A program made the translations under genes and the position numbers. Below the pieces are notes generated by a model that did no database searches, was not told where the DNA came from, and was given only the letters and a program-made list of their open reading frames with translations. A DNA stretch of 64,000 nt, taken from NCBI RefSeq assembly GCF_017875765.1, contig NZ_JAGGNA010000001.1, positions 2,631,001-2,695,000 of the forward strand. Direction: 5' to 3'. Shown one piece after another: positions 19,888 through 28,640 of this stretch (positions are counted from its first letter, which is position 1; every line of letters begins with the position of its first letter). The stretch comes from Flavobacterium sp. CG_23.5. GTDB lineage: Bacteria > Bacteroidota > Bacteroidia > Flavobacteriales > Flavobacteriaceae.

Positions 19888-19918
19888 TTTGCATTTAAAA
19901 TAAATAATTGTACTTTTG
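19888..19918 (+). promoter_or_regulatory. rplM-rpsI promoter
   Basis: TTTG at 19888-19891 and TACTTTTG at 19911-19918 match the Bacteroidota -33 (TTG) and -7 (TAnnTTTG) elements with a 19-bp spacer, the consensus spacing. Transcription should start near 19924. Confidence 0.8.
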
Positions 19919-19921
19919 CAA

Positions 19922-19935
19922 CCCCTTTATAGGGG
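19922..19935 (+). promoter_or_regulatory. small 5' hairpin at the start of the rplM mRNA
   Basis: CCCC-TTTATA-GGGG lies directly at the predicted transcription start of the rplM-rpsI operon. It could stabilise the mRNA end or take part in regulation by L13. It is short, so this is tentative. Confidence 0.35.
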
Positions 19936-19961
19936 ATGGAATGTTTAATTAAAAATATATT

Positions 19962-20417
19962 ATGGACGCATTAAGCTACAAGACACAATCAGCAAGCAAA
20001 GCCACAGTTACAAAAGAGTGGATTGTTGTAGATGCTGATGGTCACAACTTAGGTCGTCTTGCTTCAAAAGTCGCTATGATTTTGAGAGGTAAGTACAAGC
20101 CAAGTTACACACCACACGTGGACTGCGGAGATAACGTAATCGTTATCAACTCAGAAAAAATTAACCTTACAGGTAACAAAATGGACGAGAAGACTTACAT
20201 TCGTCACACAGGTTACCCAGGAGGTCAAAGAACTTTAACTGCTAAAGTATTGCAAGCAAAAAATCCTGCATTATTAGTAGAGAAAGCTATTAAAGGGATG
20301 TTGCCTAAAAATAAATTAGGAGCTGAGCTTTTTAGAAATTTAAATGTTGTTGTAGGATCAGAGCACAGACAAGGCGCTCAAAAACCTAAAACAGTTAACC
20401 TTAACGATCTTAAGTAA
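19962..20417 (+). CDS. rplM: 50S ribosomal protein L13
   Basis: A 151-residue uL13, slightly longer than the E. coli protein because of about eight extra N-terminal residues (MDALSYKTQ), as is usual in Bacteroidota. Conserved segments include WIVVDADGHNLGRLAS, GDNVIVINSEKI, TYIRHTGYPGG and PKNKLG. It binds 23S rRNA early in 50S assembly. Its last base is the first base of the rpsI ATG (20417), the standard rplM-rpsI pair. Confidence 0.98.
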   Translation: MDALSYKTQSASKATVTKEWIVVDADGHNLGRLASKVAMILRGKYKPSYTPHVDCGDNVIVINSEKINLTGNKMDEKTYIRHTGYPGGQRTLTAKVLQAKNPALLVEKAIKGMLPKNKLGAELFRNLNVVVGSEHRQGAQKPKTVNLNDLK

Positions 20418-20803
20418 TGGGAGTTATTCACAAAATCGGTAGAAGAAAAACCGCTGTTGCACGTGTTTATGTTTCGGAAGGAACAGGAGTAATCACTGTA
20501 AACAAAAAAGCATTCGAAACTTACTTCCCAACTGCAACTTTACAGTACAAAGTATTACAACCAATGTCTATGACAGAAAATGTAAGCAACTTTGACGTAA
20601 AAGTGAATGTTTATGGAGGTGGTTCAACTGGTCAAGCAGAAGCTGTAAGAATGGCATTAGCACGTGTTATGTGTGAAGTAAATGCTGAAAACAGAGCTAT
20701 CTTGAAACCAGAAGGTTTATTGACAAGAGATCCAAGAATGGTTGAACGTAAGAAATTCGGTCAGAAGAAAGCTCGTAAGAGATTCCAATTCTCTAAACGT
20801 TAA
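20417..20803 (+). CDS. rpsI: 30S ribosomal protein S9
   Basis: A 128-residue uS9 ending in the conserved basic tail KKARKRFQFSKR that reaches the P-site tRNA. IGRRKTAVARVYV and GGGSTGQAEAVRMALAR are the family signatures. It overlaps rplM by one base, so the two are translationally coupled. Confidence 0.98.
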   Translation: MGVIHKIGRRKTAVARVYVSEGTGVITVNKKAFETYFPTATLQYKVLQPMSMTENVSNFDVKVNVYGGGSTGQAEAVRMALARVMCEVNAENRAILKPEGLLTRDPRMVERKKFGQKKARKRFQFSKR

Positions 20804-20978
20804 TATTACCTGTCTTGTTCAAATAGGGCAAGACATCGTTCATTTATTATTGAATTTAAAAAACAAAGTTGTTGTTGCTCTCCTATTGAGGTAGGAAATA
20901 GTTTAGCATCTAAATGTATATAGCCGGGAAACCGCCATTTATGCATTGCTAATCAACAGAACGTAAACTAGAACAAAA
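20804..20978 (+). promoter_or_regulatory. structured leader candidate upstream of rpsB
   Basis: The 175-bp gap between rpsI and rpsB contains a perfect 7-bp stem (TGTCTTG at 20811-20817 with CAAGACA at 20829-20835), a second stem TCCTA/TAGGA (20881-20896), and a GC-richer block agccgggaaaccgcc just before the gene. rpsB leaders are autoregulated by S2 in several bacteria; whether this one is equivalent is inference. Confidence 0.45.
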
Positions 20979-21785
20979 ATGGCAAACAAAGTAGAAGTTA
21001 AAGACTTACTAGAAGCAGGTGTTCACTTCGGACACATGACTAGAAAATGGGATCCAAACATGGCTCCTTACATCTATATGGAGCGTAATGGTATTCACAT
21101 TATCAATCTATATAAAACTGCAGCAAAAATTGAAGAAGCTAATGAAGCTTTGAAAAAAATCGCTGCATCAGGTAGAAAAATATTATTCGTTGCTACCAAA
21201 AAACAAGCAAAAGACATCGTTGCTGAAAAAGCAAAAGCTGCAAACATGCCTTATATCACTGAAAGATGGCCTGGTGGAATGCTAACTAACTTCGTAACTA
21301 TCCGTAAAGCTGTTAAAAAAATGGCTACTATTGATAAAATGAAGAAAGATGGTACATTCATGACCCTTTCTAAAAAAGAGCGTTTACAAGTGGATCGTCT
21401 TCGTGCTAAATTAGAGAAAAATTTAGGTTCAATCGCTGACATGTCTAGACTACCAGCTGCATTGTTCGTAGTTGATATCAAAGCGGAACACATCGCAATA
21501 AAAGAAGCTCAAAAATTAAACATTCCAGTTTTCGCAATGGTGGATACCAATTCTGACCCAAGAGAGGTTGAATTCGTAATCCCATCTAACGATGATGCTT
21601 CTAAATCAATTGATAAAATTTTATCTTTAGTAACAGCTGCAATTGTTGAAGGACTTTCTGATAGAGGTTCTGACAAAGAAGGTGATGCTCCAGTTGAAGC
21701 AACTACAGAAGTAGCGGCTCCTGCTGTAGTAGCTGAAGTAGCTCCTGCTGTTGAAGCAGCTGCTCCTACTGCAACTGAAGAATAA
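20979..21785 (+). CDS. rpsB: 30S ribosomal protein S2
   Basis: A 268-residue uS2 with the usual core (LLEAGVHFGHMTRKWDPNM, AAKIEEANEALKKI, ERWPGGMLTN, DTNSDP) and a C-terminal tail of about 35 residues rich in Ala, Val, Glu and Pro (VEATTEVAAPAVVAEV...), which is variable between species and presumably flexible. It is followed by tsf in the standard order. Confidence 0.98.
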   Translation: MANKVEVKDLLEAGVHFGHMTRKWDPNMAPYIYMERNGIHIINLYKTAAKIEEANEALKKIAASGRKILFVATKKQAKDIVAEKAKAANMPYITERWPGGMLTNFVTIRKAVKKMATIDKMKKDGTFMTLSKKERLQVDRLRAKLEKNLGSIADMSRLPAALFVVDIKAEHIAIKEAQKLNIPVFAMVDTNSDPREVEFVIPSNDDASKSIDKILSLVTAAIVEGLSDRGSDKEGDAPVEATTEVAAPAVVAEVAPAVEAAAPTATEE

Positions 21786-21792
21786 ATAAATA

Positions 21793-21892
21793 ATTTAAAG
21801 ATTGAAAGATTTAAAAATTGAAAGATTAATAATGTAACCATTACTGATTTTTTTATAATTTTTTAAATCCTTCAATCTTTTAATCTTTAAAT
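21793..21892. repeat. long inverted repeat between rpsB and tsf
   Basis: ATTTAAAGATT (21793-21803) is the exact complement of AATCTTTAAAT (21882-21892). The arms continue imperfectly with gattgaaa/tttcaatc-like blocks, and the left arm itself repeats 'ttgaaagatt'. The whole 117-bp gap is thus a long AT-rich hairpin. It could be an RNA processing or partial termination site between rpsB and tsf. Confidence 0.65.
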
Positions 21893-21901
21893 AAAAAAAT
21901 T

Positions 21902-22726
21902 ATGGCAACAATTACTGCTGCAGACGTAAATAAATTAAGAACAATCACTGGTGCAGGAATGATGGACTGCAAAAAAGCATTGGTTGAAGCAGACGGAGAT
22001 TTTGATTTAGCGATCGAAAACTTACGTAAAAAAGGGCAAAAAGTAGCTGCAAATCGTTCAGATAGAGAATCTACTGAAGGTGCTGCAATTGCGGTTGTAA
22101 ATGCTGACAAAACTGCTGGAGTTGTTATCACATTAAACTGTGAGACTGACTTCGTAGGGATGAATGAAAGCTTTGTGAAAATGGCTACTGAAATGGCTAA
22201 TTTGGCATTGAACTTCAACACTAAAGAAGAATTTTTGGCAGCTGACTTCAACGGAGTTACTGTTGCTGACAAATTAATCGAGCAAACTGGAGTTATCGGT
22301 GAAAAACTAGAAATTAGAACTTTCGAGAAATTAGAAGGTGCTTTTATCGGGTCTTACATCCACTCTGGTAATAAAATTGCTACTTTGGTTGCACTATCTG
22401 CAAATGTTGAAGGTGCTGAAGAAGTTGCAAGAAACGTATCTATGCAAGCAGCAGCTATGGCTCCTATTGCATTAAACGAAGCTGGAGTTGATGCTGCAAC
22501 TATCGAAAAAGAAATTGAAATAGCAAAAGACCTTTTACGTCAAGAAGGAAAACCAGAAGCAATGTTAGACAATATCGCTAAAGGTAAATTAGCTCGTTTC
22601 TTTAAAGACAATACTTTAGTTAACCAAGATTATATTAAAGACAACAAATTAAGCGTTGCTGCTTATGTTAAATCTTTAGATAAAGATCTTATCGTTACAG
22701 GTTTCAAAAGAGCTGCTTTAGGATAA
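21902..22726 (+). CDS. tsf: elongation factor Ts
   Basis: A 274-residue EF-Ts, the GDP-GTP exchange factor for EF-Tu. N-terminal UBA-like domain with KLRTITGAGMMDCKKAL, then LNCETDFVGMNESF and the dimerisation core, ending in the C-terminal module (VTGFKRAALG). Length is typical. Paired with rpsB as in most bacteria; the intervening inverted repeat may tune their ratio. Confidence 0.97.
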   Translation: MATITAADVNKLRTITGAGMMDCKKALVEADGDFDLAIENLRKKGQKVAANRSDRESTEGAAIAVVNADKTAGVVITLNCETDFVGMNESFVKMATEMANLALNFNTKEEFLAADFNGVTVADKLIEQTGVIGEKLEIRTFEKLEGAFIGSYIHSGNKIATLVALSANVEGAEEVARNVSMQAAAMAPIALNEAGVDAATIEKEIEIAKDLLRQEGKPEAMLDNIAKGKLARFFKDNTLVNQDYIKDNKLSVAAYVKSLDKDLIVTGFKRAALG

Positions 22727-22786
22727 TTTATTCTGAACTGGTTTCAGAATTCTAAATTAATTTTAGAGCTTTTCTAACTCAATATT

Positions 22787-22824
22787 AAATCCCATTTCGA
22801 AGTAATTTGAAATGGGATTTTTCT
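22787..22824 (+). terminator. terminator after tsf
   Basis: AAATCCCATTTC and GAAATGGGATTTTT form a 12-bp stem followed by T residues. The tag gene -7 element begins within 3 bp of its end. Confidence 0.88.
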
Positions 22825-22826
22825 TT

Positions 22827-22834
22827 TATATTTG
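22827..22834 (+). promoter_or_regulatory. putative tag -7 element
   Basis: TATATTTG matches TAnnTTTG, 17 bp before the tag ATG and just behind the tsf terminator. Confidence 0.5.
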
Positions 22835-22851
22835 AATAAAAAATTACTTTC

Positions 22852-23412
22852 ATGGAAGAAAAAAAACGTTGTGCTTGGTGCGAAAAAGATGATTTATATC
22901 GAAAATATCACGATGAAGAATGGGGTGTTCCGGTATATGAAGATCAAAAATTATTTGAATTTCTAATTCTGGAAACCTTCCAGGCGGGATTGAGCTGGTA
23001 CACAATCCTAAAAAAGAGAGAGAACTTCAAGTTGGCTTTCGATAATTTCGATTATATAAAAGTAGCCTCTTATTCCGAAGATAAAATTCAAGAATTATTG
23101 CAAGACGCAGGAATTATCCGCAATCAATTAAAAATTAGAGCAGCGGTTTCCAATGCTATTTCGTTTATGAAAATCCAGGGTGAATTTGGTAGTTTTTCCA
23201 GCTATATTTGGAAATTTACCGATGGAAAACCAATTCACAACAGCTGGCAGTCCATGAAAGATGTCCCTGCAACAACTCCGATTTCTGATGAAATAAGCAA
23301 AGATTTAAAAAAACGCGGATTTAAATTCGTTGGTTCTACCGTAGTTTATGCACACATGCAAGCAACCGGAATGGTTGATGATCATGTGGGGAATTGCTGG
23401 AAAAAACAGTAA
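22852..23412 (+). CDS. tag: DNA-3-methyladenine glycosylase I
   Basis: A 186-residue base-excision repair enzyme that removes 3-methyladenine from alkylated DNA. CAWC near residue 8 and the closing DDHVGNCW supply the zinc ligands (Cys, His, His, Cys), a family feature. EEWGVPVYEDQKLFEFLILE and FQAGLSWYTILKKRENF form the HhH glycosylase core. Length matches the family. No partner genes are adjacent. Confidence 0.96.
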   Translation: MEEKKRCAWCEKDDLYRKYHDEEWGVPVYEDQKLFEFLILETFQAGLSWYTILKKRENFKLAFDNFDYIKVASYSEDKIQELLQDAGIIRNQLKIRAAVSNAISFMKIQGEFGSFSSYIWKFTDGKPIHNSWQSMKDVPATTPISDEISKDLKKRGFKFVGSTVVYAHMQATGMVDDHVGNCWKKQ

Positions 23413-23505
23413 TTTGCCCCGGATGGCAGTGAAAAGCCCGGACTGAAAAAACTATTTTTTCTAGGCAGAAAAGAGCGACCGGCAGGAAGCTCCTTTTGTG
23501 GCTTG
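23405..23505 (+). repeat. diverged copy of the interspersed repeat
   Basis: The sequence gccccggatggcagtgaaaa followed by an A/T tract, a poly-A/T centre and 'gagcgaccggcaggaagctcc' resembles the outline of the repeat at 6668 and 42254 (gccc-gat-gcagtgga ... agctcc), though less exactly. It is much more GC-rich than its surroundings. It sits between convergent tag and aat. Confidence 0.4.
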
Positions 23506-23555
23506 AGAAAAAAAGGTTTTGAAGGAGGACTTGAAACGTACAGCTGGATTAGGCC

Positions 23556-24224
23556 CTAATTATTTCCTTGAAGAATTTTCATAAAATCATCACGTTTTAT
23601 TTCACGACAACCCAAACTTTGAAGATGCGGATTATAAACTTGGCAATCCAGAAGTTTGTAATTGTCTTTTTTCAATTGGTTTGCCAAAGCAATAAAGGCT
23701 ACTTTGGAAGCATTAGAAACTTTAGAAAACATGCTTTCTCCACAAAAAACGTGTCCCAAATCGATTCCGTATAAACCTCCGACCAATTCCCCATTTTGCC
23801 AAACGGCAACCGATTTAGCGATTCCTAATTCATGGAGTCTGCAATACGCTTCAATCATTTCATTAGTAATCCAAGTCCCGTTTTGACCGTCTCGTTTTAT
23901 GTCTTGGCAATTCGAAATTACCTCTCTAAAATTCTGATTGAAAGTAACGGTAAACATATTTCTATTCAGTATGTTTCGCATACTTTTAGAAACTACCAGT
24001 TCATCTAGGAACAACACCATTCGGGGATTAGGCGACCACCAAAGTATAGGTTCGCCTTCTTCAAACCAAGGAAAGATGCCACTTTTATAGGCAAGCAGCA
24101 ATCGTTCTGGAGACAAATCACCTCCAATGGCTAAAATCCCGTCGCGATTGGCTTGGGAAACAGCGGGGAAGAATAAATCTTGGGATAGGTGATACACTTT
24201 ACTTTGTTTCAATGGCAATTTCAA
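23556..24224 (-). CDS. aat: leucyl/phenylalanyl-tRNA-protein transferase
   Basis: A 222-residue transferase that adds Leu or Phe to N-terminal Arg/Lys of proteins, marking them for ClpAP-type degradation (N-degron pathway). Characteristic segments: GILAIGGDLSPERLLLAYKSGIFPW, WWSPNPRMVL, and VGGLYGIDLGHVFCGESMFS. Length is typical. Located convergent to tag. Confidence 0.96.
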   Translation of the reverse strand: MKLPLKQSKVYHLSQDLFFPAVSQANRDGILAIGGDLSPERLLLAYKSGIFPWFEEGEPILWWSPNPRMVLFLDELVVSKSMRNILNRNMFTVTFNQNFREVISNCQDIKRDGQNGTWITNEMIEAYCRLHELGIAKSVAVWQNGELVGGLYGIDLGHVFCGESMFSKVSNASKVAFIALANQLKKDNYKLLDCQVYNPHLQSLGCREIKRDDFMKILQGNN

Positions 24225-24326
24225 AAATCAATGGTAATAGCAAAGACAAATTCAAAAAAAAACCAAATTCCAATTTTAAGACAGGCTCAATTTGGAATTT
24301 GGAATTTAAAAATTTAAAATTTTATT

Positions 24327-24704
24327 TTAGAATGGTAAATCGTCTGCTTCTTCTTCGTTTAAATTTGTAGCTGGAGCAAATGCTGCTGCTGCTGGCATTG
24401 GAGGCATTTGTGCATTAGGTGCATCAGCAGCTAATTTTTCTACTCTCCAACCTTGGATAGCATTAAAATATTTAGTTACACCTTGAGGATCTACCCATTC
24501 GCGTCCTCTTAAATTGATAGAAACTTTTACAGCTTCTCCCACTTTAAAGTTATTCAATAAATCACATTTGTCTTGTACAAATTCCACTAAAATATGTTGT
24601 GGATATTGTTCCTCAGTTGTTACAACTAGTTCTCTTTTTAAGAAACTTCCATTTCCTACATTTTTAGCTTCTCCAAGCATTTTAATTTTTCCTGTAACTT
24701 CCAT
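24327..24704 (-). CDS. DUF3127 domain protein
   Basis: A 125-residue protein beginning MEVTGKIKMLGEAKNVGNGS, with REWVDPQGVTKYFNAIQGWRV, the DUF3127 signature, and a C-terminal tail ending in an acidic DDLPF motif. That tail strongly resembles the C-terminal tip of SSB proteins (the SSB in this window ends NDLPF). DUF3127 is thought to be an OB-fold, ssDNA-binding-like family; role unknown. Located 28 bp downstream of the flavin reductase on the same strand. Confidence 0.85.
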   Translation of the reverse strand: MEVTGKIKMLGEAKNVGNGSFLKRELVVTTEEQYPQHILVEFVQDKCDLLNNFKVGEAVKVSINLRGREWVDPQGVTKYFNAIQGWRVEKLAADAPNAQMPPMPAAAAFAPATNLNEEEADDLPF

Positions 24705-24732
24705 CTTCGTTATTTTTTATTGTTATTTTGAA

Positions 24733-25608
24733 TTATTTTTTTGCCAAAAGTACTTTCCAAGCAGACAAAACGTCTTTTTCATTCAAGTATTTTTTAGCTT
24801 CTGTATGAATTTTTTCCTGATCATCAGAGCTTAAAACTCCTTTTACTGCAAAATTCTGTTTTACAAATATACTAACTTCTTGTAAAGTAGGCAAGGCTTC
24901 TATATTACCCAACATCCCTAAATCATTTCCGTCAAAAATAGTACTTTCTTTTATAAAATCAGGAATGGCATCTACTCCAATTCCAAGTGTGGACAATGGT
25001 TTTGGCACTTCAAAAAGTCCTTGATTTGATCTTGAGTACCAGTTTCCTCCTAATCTTGAAACTAAATCTATTTTATATTGGTCAATCGCTCCATTTTCGT
25101 CTAAAATACGCTCGTCAATATGAATTCTCAAAACTTCGCAAAGAATCAAGTTTCCTGCTCCTCCTTCGGTTCCCAAAGGAATAATCTGAGTGACTTTGCA
25201 TTCAAACTGTACAGGTGATTCTTTTACTCTGAAAGGTTTAACAACCTCTGAAGCAATAGGAGTCAGTCCAGATTTTACAAATTCATTTACACCATCCGCA
25301 TATTCTGTACTGGCCAGTGAAGTTTGCTGTACCATATCATAATTAACCACATTAATTACTACTTCTCTAGTAATTTCGGCATTGATTAAAGTATGTTTTA
25401 CCGAATTATCTCGTACCCGTCTGGCAGGTGAAAAAATAAGAATTGGCGGATTGGCACTGAATACATTGAAGAAACTAAAAGGAGATAAATTCGGGTTTCC
25501 CTTATCATCAATAGTACTGGCAAACGCAATAGGTCTTGGTCCCACAGAACCTTGTAAGTAGCCTTGTAACTTTGCTGTTTCAATACTTTTAGGATCAATA
25601 GTAATCAT
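24733..25608 (-). CDS. flavin reductase family protein
   Basis: A 291-residue protein with an N-terminal flavin reductase-like FMN-binding domain (about 15-190): GSVGPRPIAFASTIDDKG, NLSPFSFFNVFSANPPIL and RDNSVKHTL. The C-terminal 100 residues are helical and typical of the long Bacteroidota version. It probably reduces FMN with NAD(P)H, partner unknown. It likely forms an operon with the DUF3127 gene. Confidence 0.9.
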   Translation of the reverse strand: MITIDPKSIETAKLQGYLQGSVGPRPIAFASTIDDKGNPNLSPFSFFNVFSANPPILIFSPARRVRDNSVKHTLINAEITREVVINVVNYDMVQQTSLASTEYADGVNEFVKSGLTPIASEVVKPFRVKESPVQFECKVTQIIPLGTEGGAGNLILCEVLRIHIDERILDENGAIDQYKIDLVSRLGGNWYSRSNQGLFEVPKPLSTLGIGVDAIPDFIKESTIFDGNDLGMLGNIEALPTLQEVSIFVKQNFAVKGVLSSDDQEKIHTEAKKYLNEKDVLSAWKVLLAKK

Positions 25609-25794
25609 GCTTATGTTATTTGGGATAAATTAGTTTAGCTAAAATACAAAAGTAAGTAAATGGTTTAAGTTTAAAAAATACGTTGGTAGATTTAAGATCA
25701 ATTAAATATTTTGTTTTGCCAAAATGAGTCATAATGGAGAAACTAAAATAATAGTTCAACTATTTCGTTATATTTATACCTCAAATTTTAGTTT

Positions 25795-26949
25795 ATGCAA
25801 TTTTCTGATAAAAAGAACACGACCCGGTGGATCATCATTTTTGCTTCGTTTTTTATTATTTCCTTAATTCTATGGAATACATACACCTTTTTTCAAATTT
25901 TCAAAAATGAAGAACGGCTAAAGATGAATCTTTGGGCAAATGCACAAAAGACACTCAAAAACGCCGATGAAAATACAGATGTGGAATTGCCATTGCAGAT
26001 ATTCAGCAACAATACCTCCATTCCTATTATCCTTACGGAGAACGAAAGTATCATAAATACGGTAAATATTGACGAAGTTATTGTAAAAGACAAAACAAAG
26101 GCGAACGAATTTTTATCCGATTTAAAAAATGAGAATGAACCCATTGTAATTGAATATGTTCCTGGAAAGTTTCAAAAATTGTACTATGGGAACTCCGCCT
26201 TACTAAACAAACTTAAATATTATCCCATTGCCTTATTGCTTATCATAGTACTGTTTGGCGGTCTAGTTTATAATTTTTACAAAAGTAATAAAATGGCGAC
26301 TCAGAACAAGCTTTGGGCTGGAATGGCCAAAGAAACCGCCCATCAAATAGGTACGCCGCTTTCATCATTAATTGGTTGGGTCGAACTGTTAAAATCTGAA
26401 AATGTAGATGAAAGTACCACATTCGAAATAGAAAAAGACATTGAACGGTTGCAAACCATTACGGATCGTTTTTCAAAAATTGGCTCAGAGCCAAAGTTGG
26501 AAACCAAAGATATTATAGAAGAAACATTGCAATCCTATGATTATCTGCAGTCTAGATTTTCAAAACAAATTGAATTTTCATTTAAAGCACCATCTTCACC
26601 TATTTATGTATTGCTCAATCCTACGCTGCACAGTTGGACTATCGAAAATTTAGTAAAAAATGCCATTGATGCGATGAAAGGCAGAGGCAAACTATCCTTA
26701 GAAATAGAACAAGAAGGGACTCACGTAAAAATAAATGTAATAGATACAGGAGGCGGAATTCAAAAAAAACAATTCAAATCAATTTTCGAACCTGGTTTTA
26801 CCACCAAAAAAAGAGGTTGGGGATTGGGACTTTCTTTAACCCGAAGAATTGTGGAAGAATATCACAAAGGAACCATAAAAGTCTTGAATTCTGAAATCGG
26901 GAAAGGAACAACCATGCAGGTGAGTTTTAAAAAAGTATCGGTAGCATAA
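25795..26949 (+). CDS. orphan sensor histidine kinase
   Basis: A 384-residue membrane histidine kinase. Two membrane helices (about 13-33 and 142-162) flank a periplasmic sensor of about 105 residues. The dimerisation helix holds the phospho-accepting H183 (ETAHQIGTPLSSL), and the ATPase domain has an N box (ENLVKNAIDAM, about 284-294), DTGGGI and GWGLGLSLTRRIV. No response regulator is adjacent, so its partner is encoded elsewhere. It is divergent from the flavin reductase. Confidence 0.93.
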   Translation: MQFSDKKNTTRWIIIFASFFIISLILWNTYTFFQIFKNEERLKMNLWANAQKTLKNADENTDVELPLQIFSNNTSIPIILTENESIINTVNIDEVIVKDKTKANEFLSDLKNENEPIVIEYVPGKFQKLYYGNSALLNKLKYYPIALLLIIVLFGGLVYNFYKSNKMATQNKLWAGMAKETAHQIGTPLSSLIGWVELLKSENVDESTTFEIEKDIERLQTITDRFSKIGSEPKLETKDIIEETLQSYDYLQSRFSKQIEFSFKAPSSPIYVLLNPTLHSWTIENLVKNAIDAMKGRGKLSLEIEQEGTHVKINVIDTGGGIQKKQFKSIFEPGFTTKKRGWGLGLSLTRRIVEEYHKGTIKVLNSEIGKGTTMQVSFKKVSVA

Positions 26950-26955
26950 CTTAAA

Positions 26956-28113
26956 TTAAAACCAGACTGTTTTGGTAAACATTGCTTTTCTGTTCCTATT
27001 GTCTTTGTTTAAATAGTTTTGCACAAAAGCTAAATGCTCTTCTGTTTGTGCCAAAGCATGATTAATAGATTTTTTTAGCGAAGCCAAACTAGATGAATTT
27101 TCATTTCCGATGTAGCCAATGTTATAGATGGCGTTTTGACATTTGATTAACCTTTCTTTTGGCGTTTCAATCATCCTTTTAATTTCATAATCGGGTAGAG
27201 CAGGGCTAAATCTTTTATTTCTGTAATAGATGAAATCATTGAGCAAGCTGATAGCCTCATTGCAATCGCTGGTAATTATATTTAATTTTTCAATATTTGT
27301 TTTTTGACGTAAATAGGCTATATTTTTGTTTTTACTTTTCAGACGTTCTAAAATCAGCGCATTTTCAACACCATTCTTCTCTATCCTTTCTGCCGAATCA
27401 TATAGTTGATCGATTTCAGATGAAGATTCGTAGTTCCCAATTTCGCTTTCAAAATCGAAGTATTTCTTTGATTTATTAATTTGAGTTTTACCTTCATAAA
27501 ACTCTTGGTTTGTAATTGGGTAATTTAGAAATTGCCATAAATAGTCAAACGGAATATGTGATGAGATGTATTGCAAAGGATTAACTTTAAAATAAGAATT
27601 GTCTATTTTTTTAAAAAACCGATCGTTATTTACGTAACCGGAACCCCAAGTTGGGTCAAACAAATACCATTTATTATTTATTTTTGAGGCACACCATGCA
27701 TGAGAAATGGTATCAATTTCCTCGTTTTGTTTGGTATATCCACTTATAATCACTGTTTTTATACCTACTTTATTGGCTAAATCATTAAATATTTCTGTGT
27801 AATCACTGCAGACTCCTCTTTTGGTTTTAAGAATATTTTTTATTCTATTTTCAGAAGTTTCTGCGCTAGATGAAATATACATGTTGGCTACATCGTAACT
27901 GATATTAGTTGCTGTCCAATAAAAAACTGCGCGAATTTTGTCGTTATCTGTTTTGAAAGTGGAATTGATATAATTGGCAATGGCCTTCGTTGAATTACTG
28001 GAACTATTTGGAATTTTAGAAATTTTATTATCGATTAAAGTATAATCTATATGATTCTGCCCAAAACTTAAAACAGATATGAATACCGATACTATTAAAT
28101 AAATGTTTTTCAT
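26956..28113 (-). CDS. secreted transglutaminase-like protein
   Basis: A 385-residue protein with a signal peptide (1-18, LSFGQ) and a transglutaminase/protease-like domain. The Cys-His-Asp triad is visible: C102 in RGVCSDY, H138 in TISHAWC and D153 in YLFDPTWGS. The C-terminal 200 residues form a helical region without a known domain. Such proteins are probably periplasmic peptidases or cross-linking enzymes. The gene lies after a terminator that ends the HIT/greA transcripts, so it has its own promoter. Confidence 0.88.
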   Translation of the reverse strand: MKNIYLIVSVFISVLSFGQNHIDYTLIDNKISKIPNSSSNSTKAIANYINSTFKTDNDKIRAVFYWTATNISYDVANMYISSSAETSENRIKNILKTKRGVCSDYTEIFNDLANKVGIKTVIISGYTKQNEEIDTISHAWCASKINNKWYLFDPTWGSGYVNNDRFFKKIDNSYFKVNPLQYISSHIPFDYLWQFLNYPITNQEFYEGKTQINKSKKYFDFESEIGNYESSSEIDQLYDSAERIEKNGVENALILERLKSKNKNIAYLRQKTNIEKLNIITSDCNEAISLLNDFIYYRNKRFSPALPDYEIKRMIETPKERLIKCQNAIYNIGYIGNENSSSLASLKKSINHALAQTEEHLAFVQNYLNKDNRNRKAMFTKTVWF

Positions 28114-28136
28114 TTTTTGGGACAGGCTCGTAAATT

Positions 28137-28168
28137 AAAAGGGAATAAGTTTTCACCTATTCCCTTTT
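28137..28168 (-). terminator. terminator downstream of greA-HIT
   Basis: AAAAGGGAATA and TATTCCCTTTT form a stem with A/T tracts on both sides, between the HIT gene stop (28208) and the transglutaminase start (28113). Confidence 0.85.
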
Positions 28169-28207
28169 AAACGAAAACCATACCAATTTATTTTATTTAT
28201 TCAACTT

Positions 28208-28597
28208 TTACAAATTAGCTTGAATTCTTATTGCCAATGCTTCAAATTCTTCTTTAGACATTGACACTTTATTTTGAAAACGTATTTCATCCATTTCATT
28301 CAAAGGAATAAGATGAACATGAGCATGAGGTACTTCAAGTCCTATAACTGCCATGCCAATTCTTTTACATGGAACTGTTTTTTCCAATGCTATAGCGATT
28401 TTTTTAGAAAACTGCATTAGTCCAATATACAAGTCCTCTTCGATATCAAAAATCTTATCAATTTCCTGTTTTGGAACACAAAGAGTATGACCTTTTGCGT
28501 TTGGATTTACATCTAAAAAAGCCAAAAAATTATCATCTTCAGCAATTTTGTAAGAAGGAATTTCTCCTTTTATGATTTTTGTAAAAATACTTGACAT
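28208..28597 (-). CDS. HIT family nucleotide-binding hydrolase
   Basis: A 129-residue protein with the histidine triad HAHVHLIPL near residue 96 and the family opening IFTKIIKGEIPSYKIAEDD. These are Hint-type purine nucleotide phosphoramidases. It follows greA by 43 bp on the same strand, so the two are probably cotranscribed, as is common in Bacteroidota. Confidence 0.95.
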   Translation of the reverse strand: MSSIFTKIIKGEIPSYKIAEDDNFLAFLDVNPNAKGHTLCVPKQEIDKIFDIEEDLYIGLMQFSKKIAIALEKTVPCKRIGMAVIGLEVPHAHVHLIPLNEMDEIRFQNKVSMSKEEFEALAIRIQANL

Positions 28598-28640
28598 TGT
28601 GAAATTGGTTAATCGGTTAAACCATTAAATCTGTAACTAT

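Noticed and set aside
21509..21841. 110-codon frame opposite rpsB
   Set aside because: Antisense of the Ala/Glu-rich S2 tail, which produces a long low-complexity frame.
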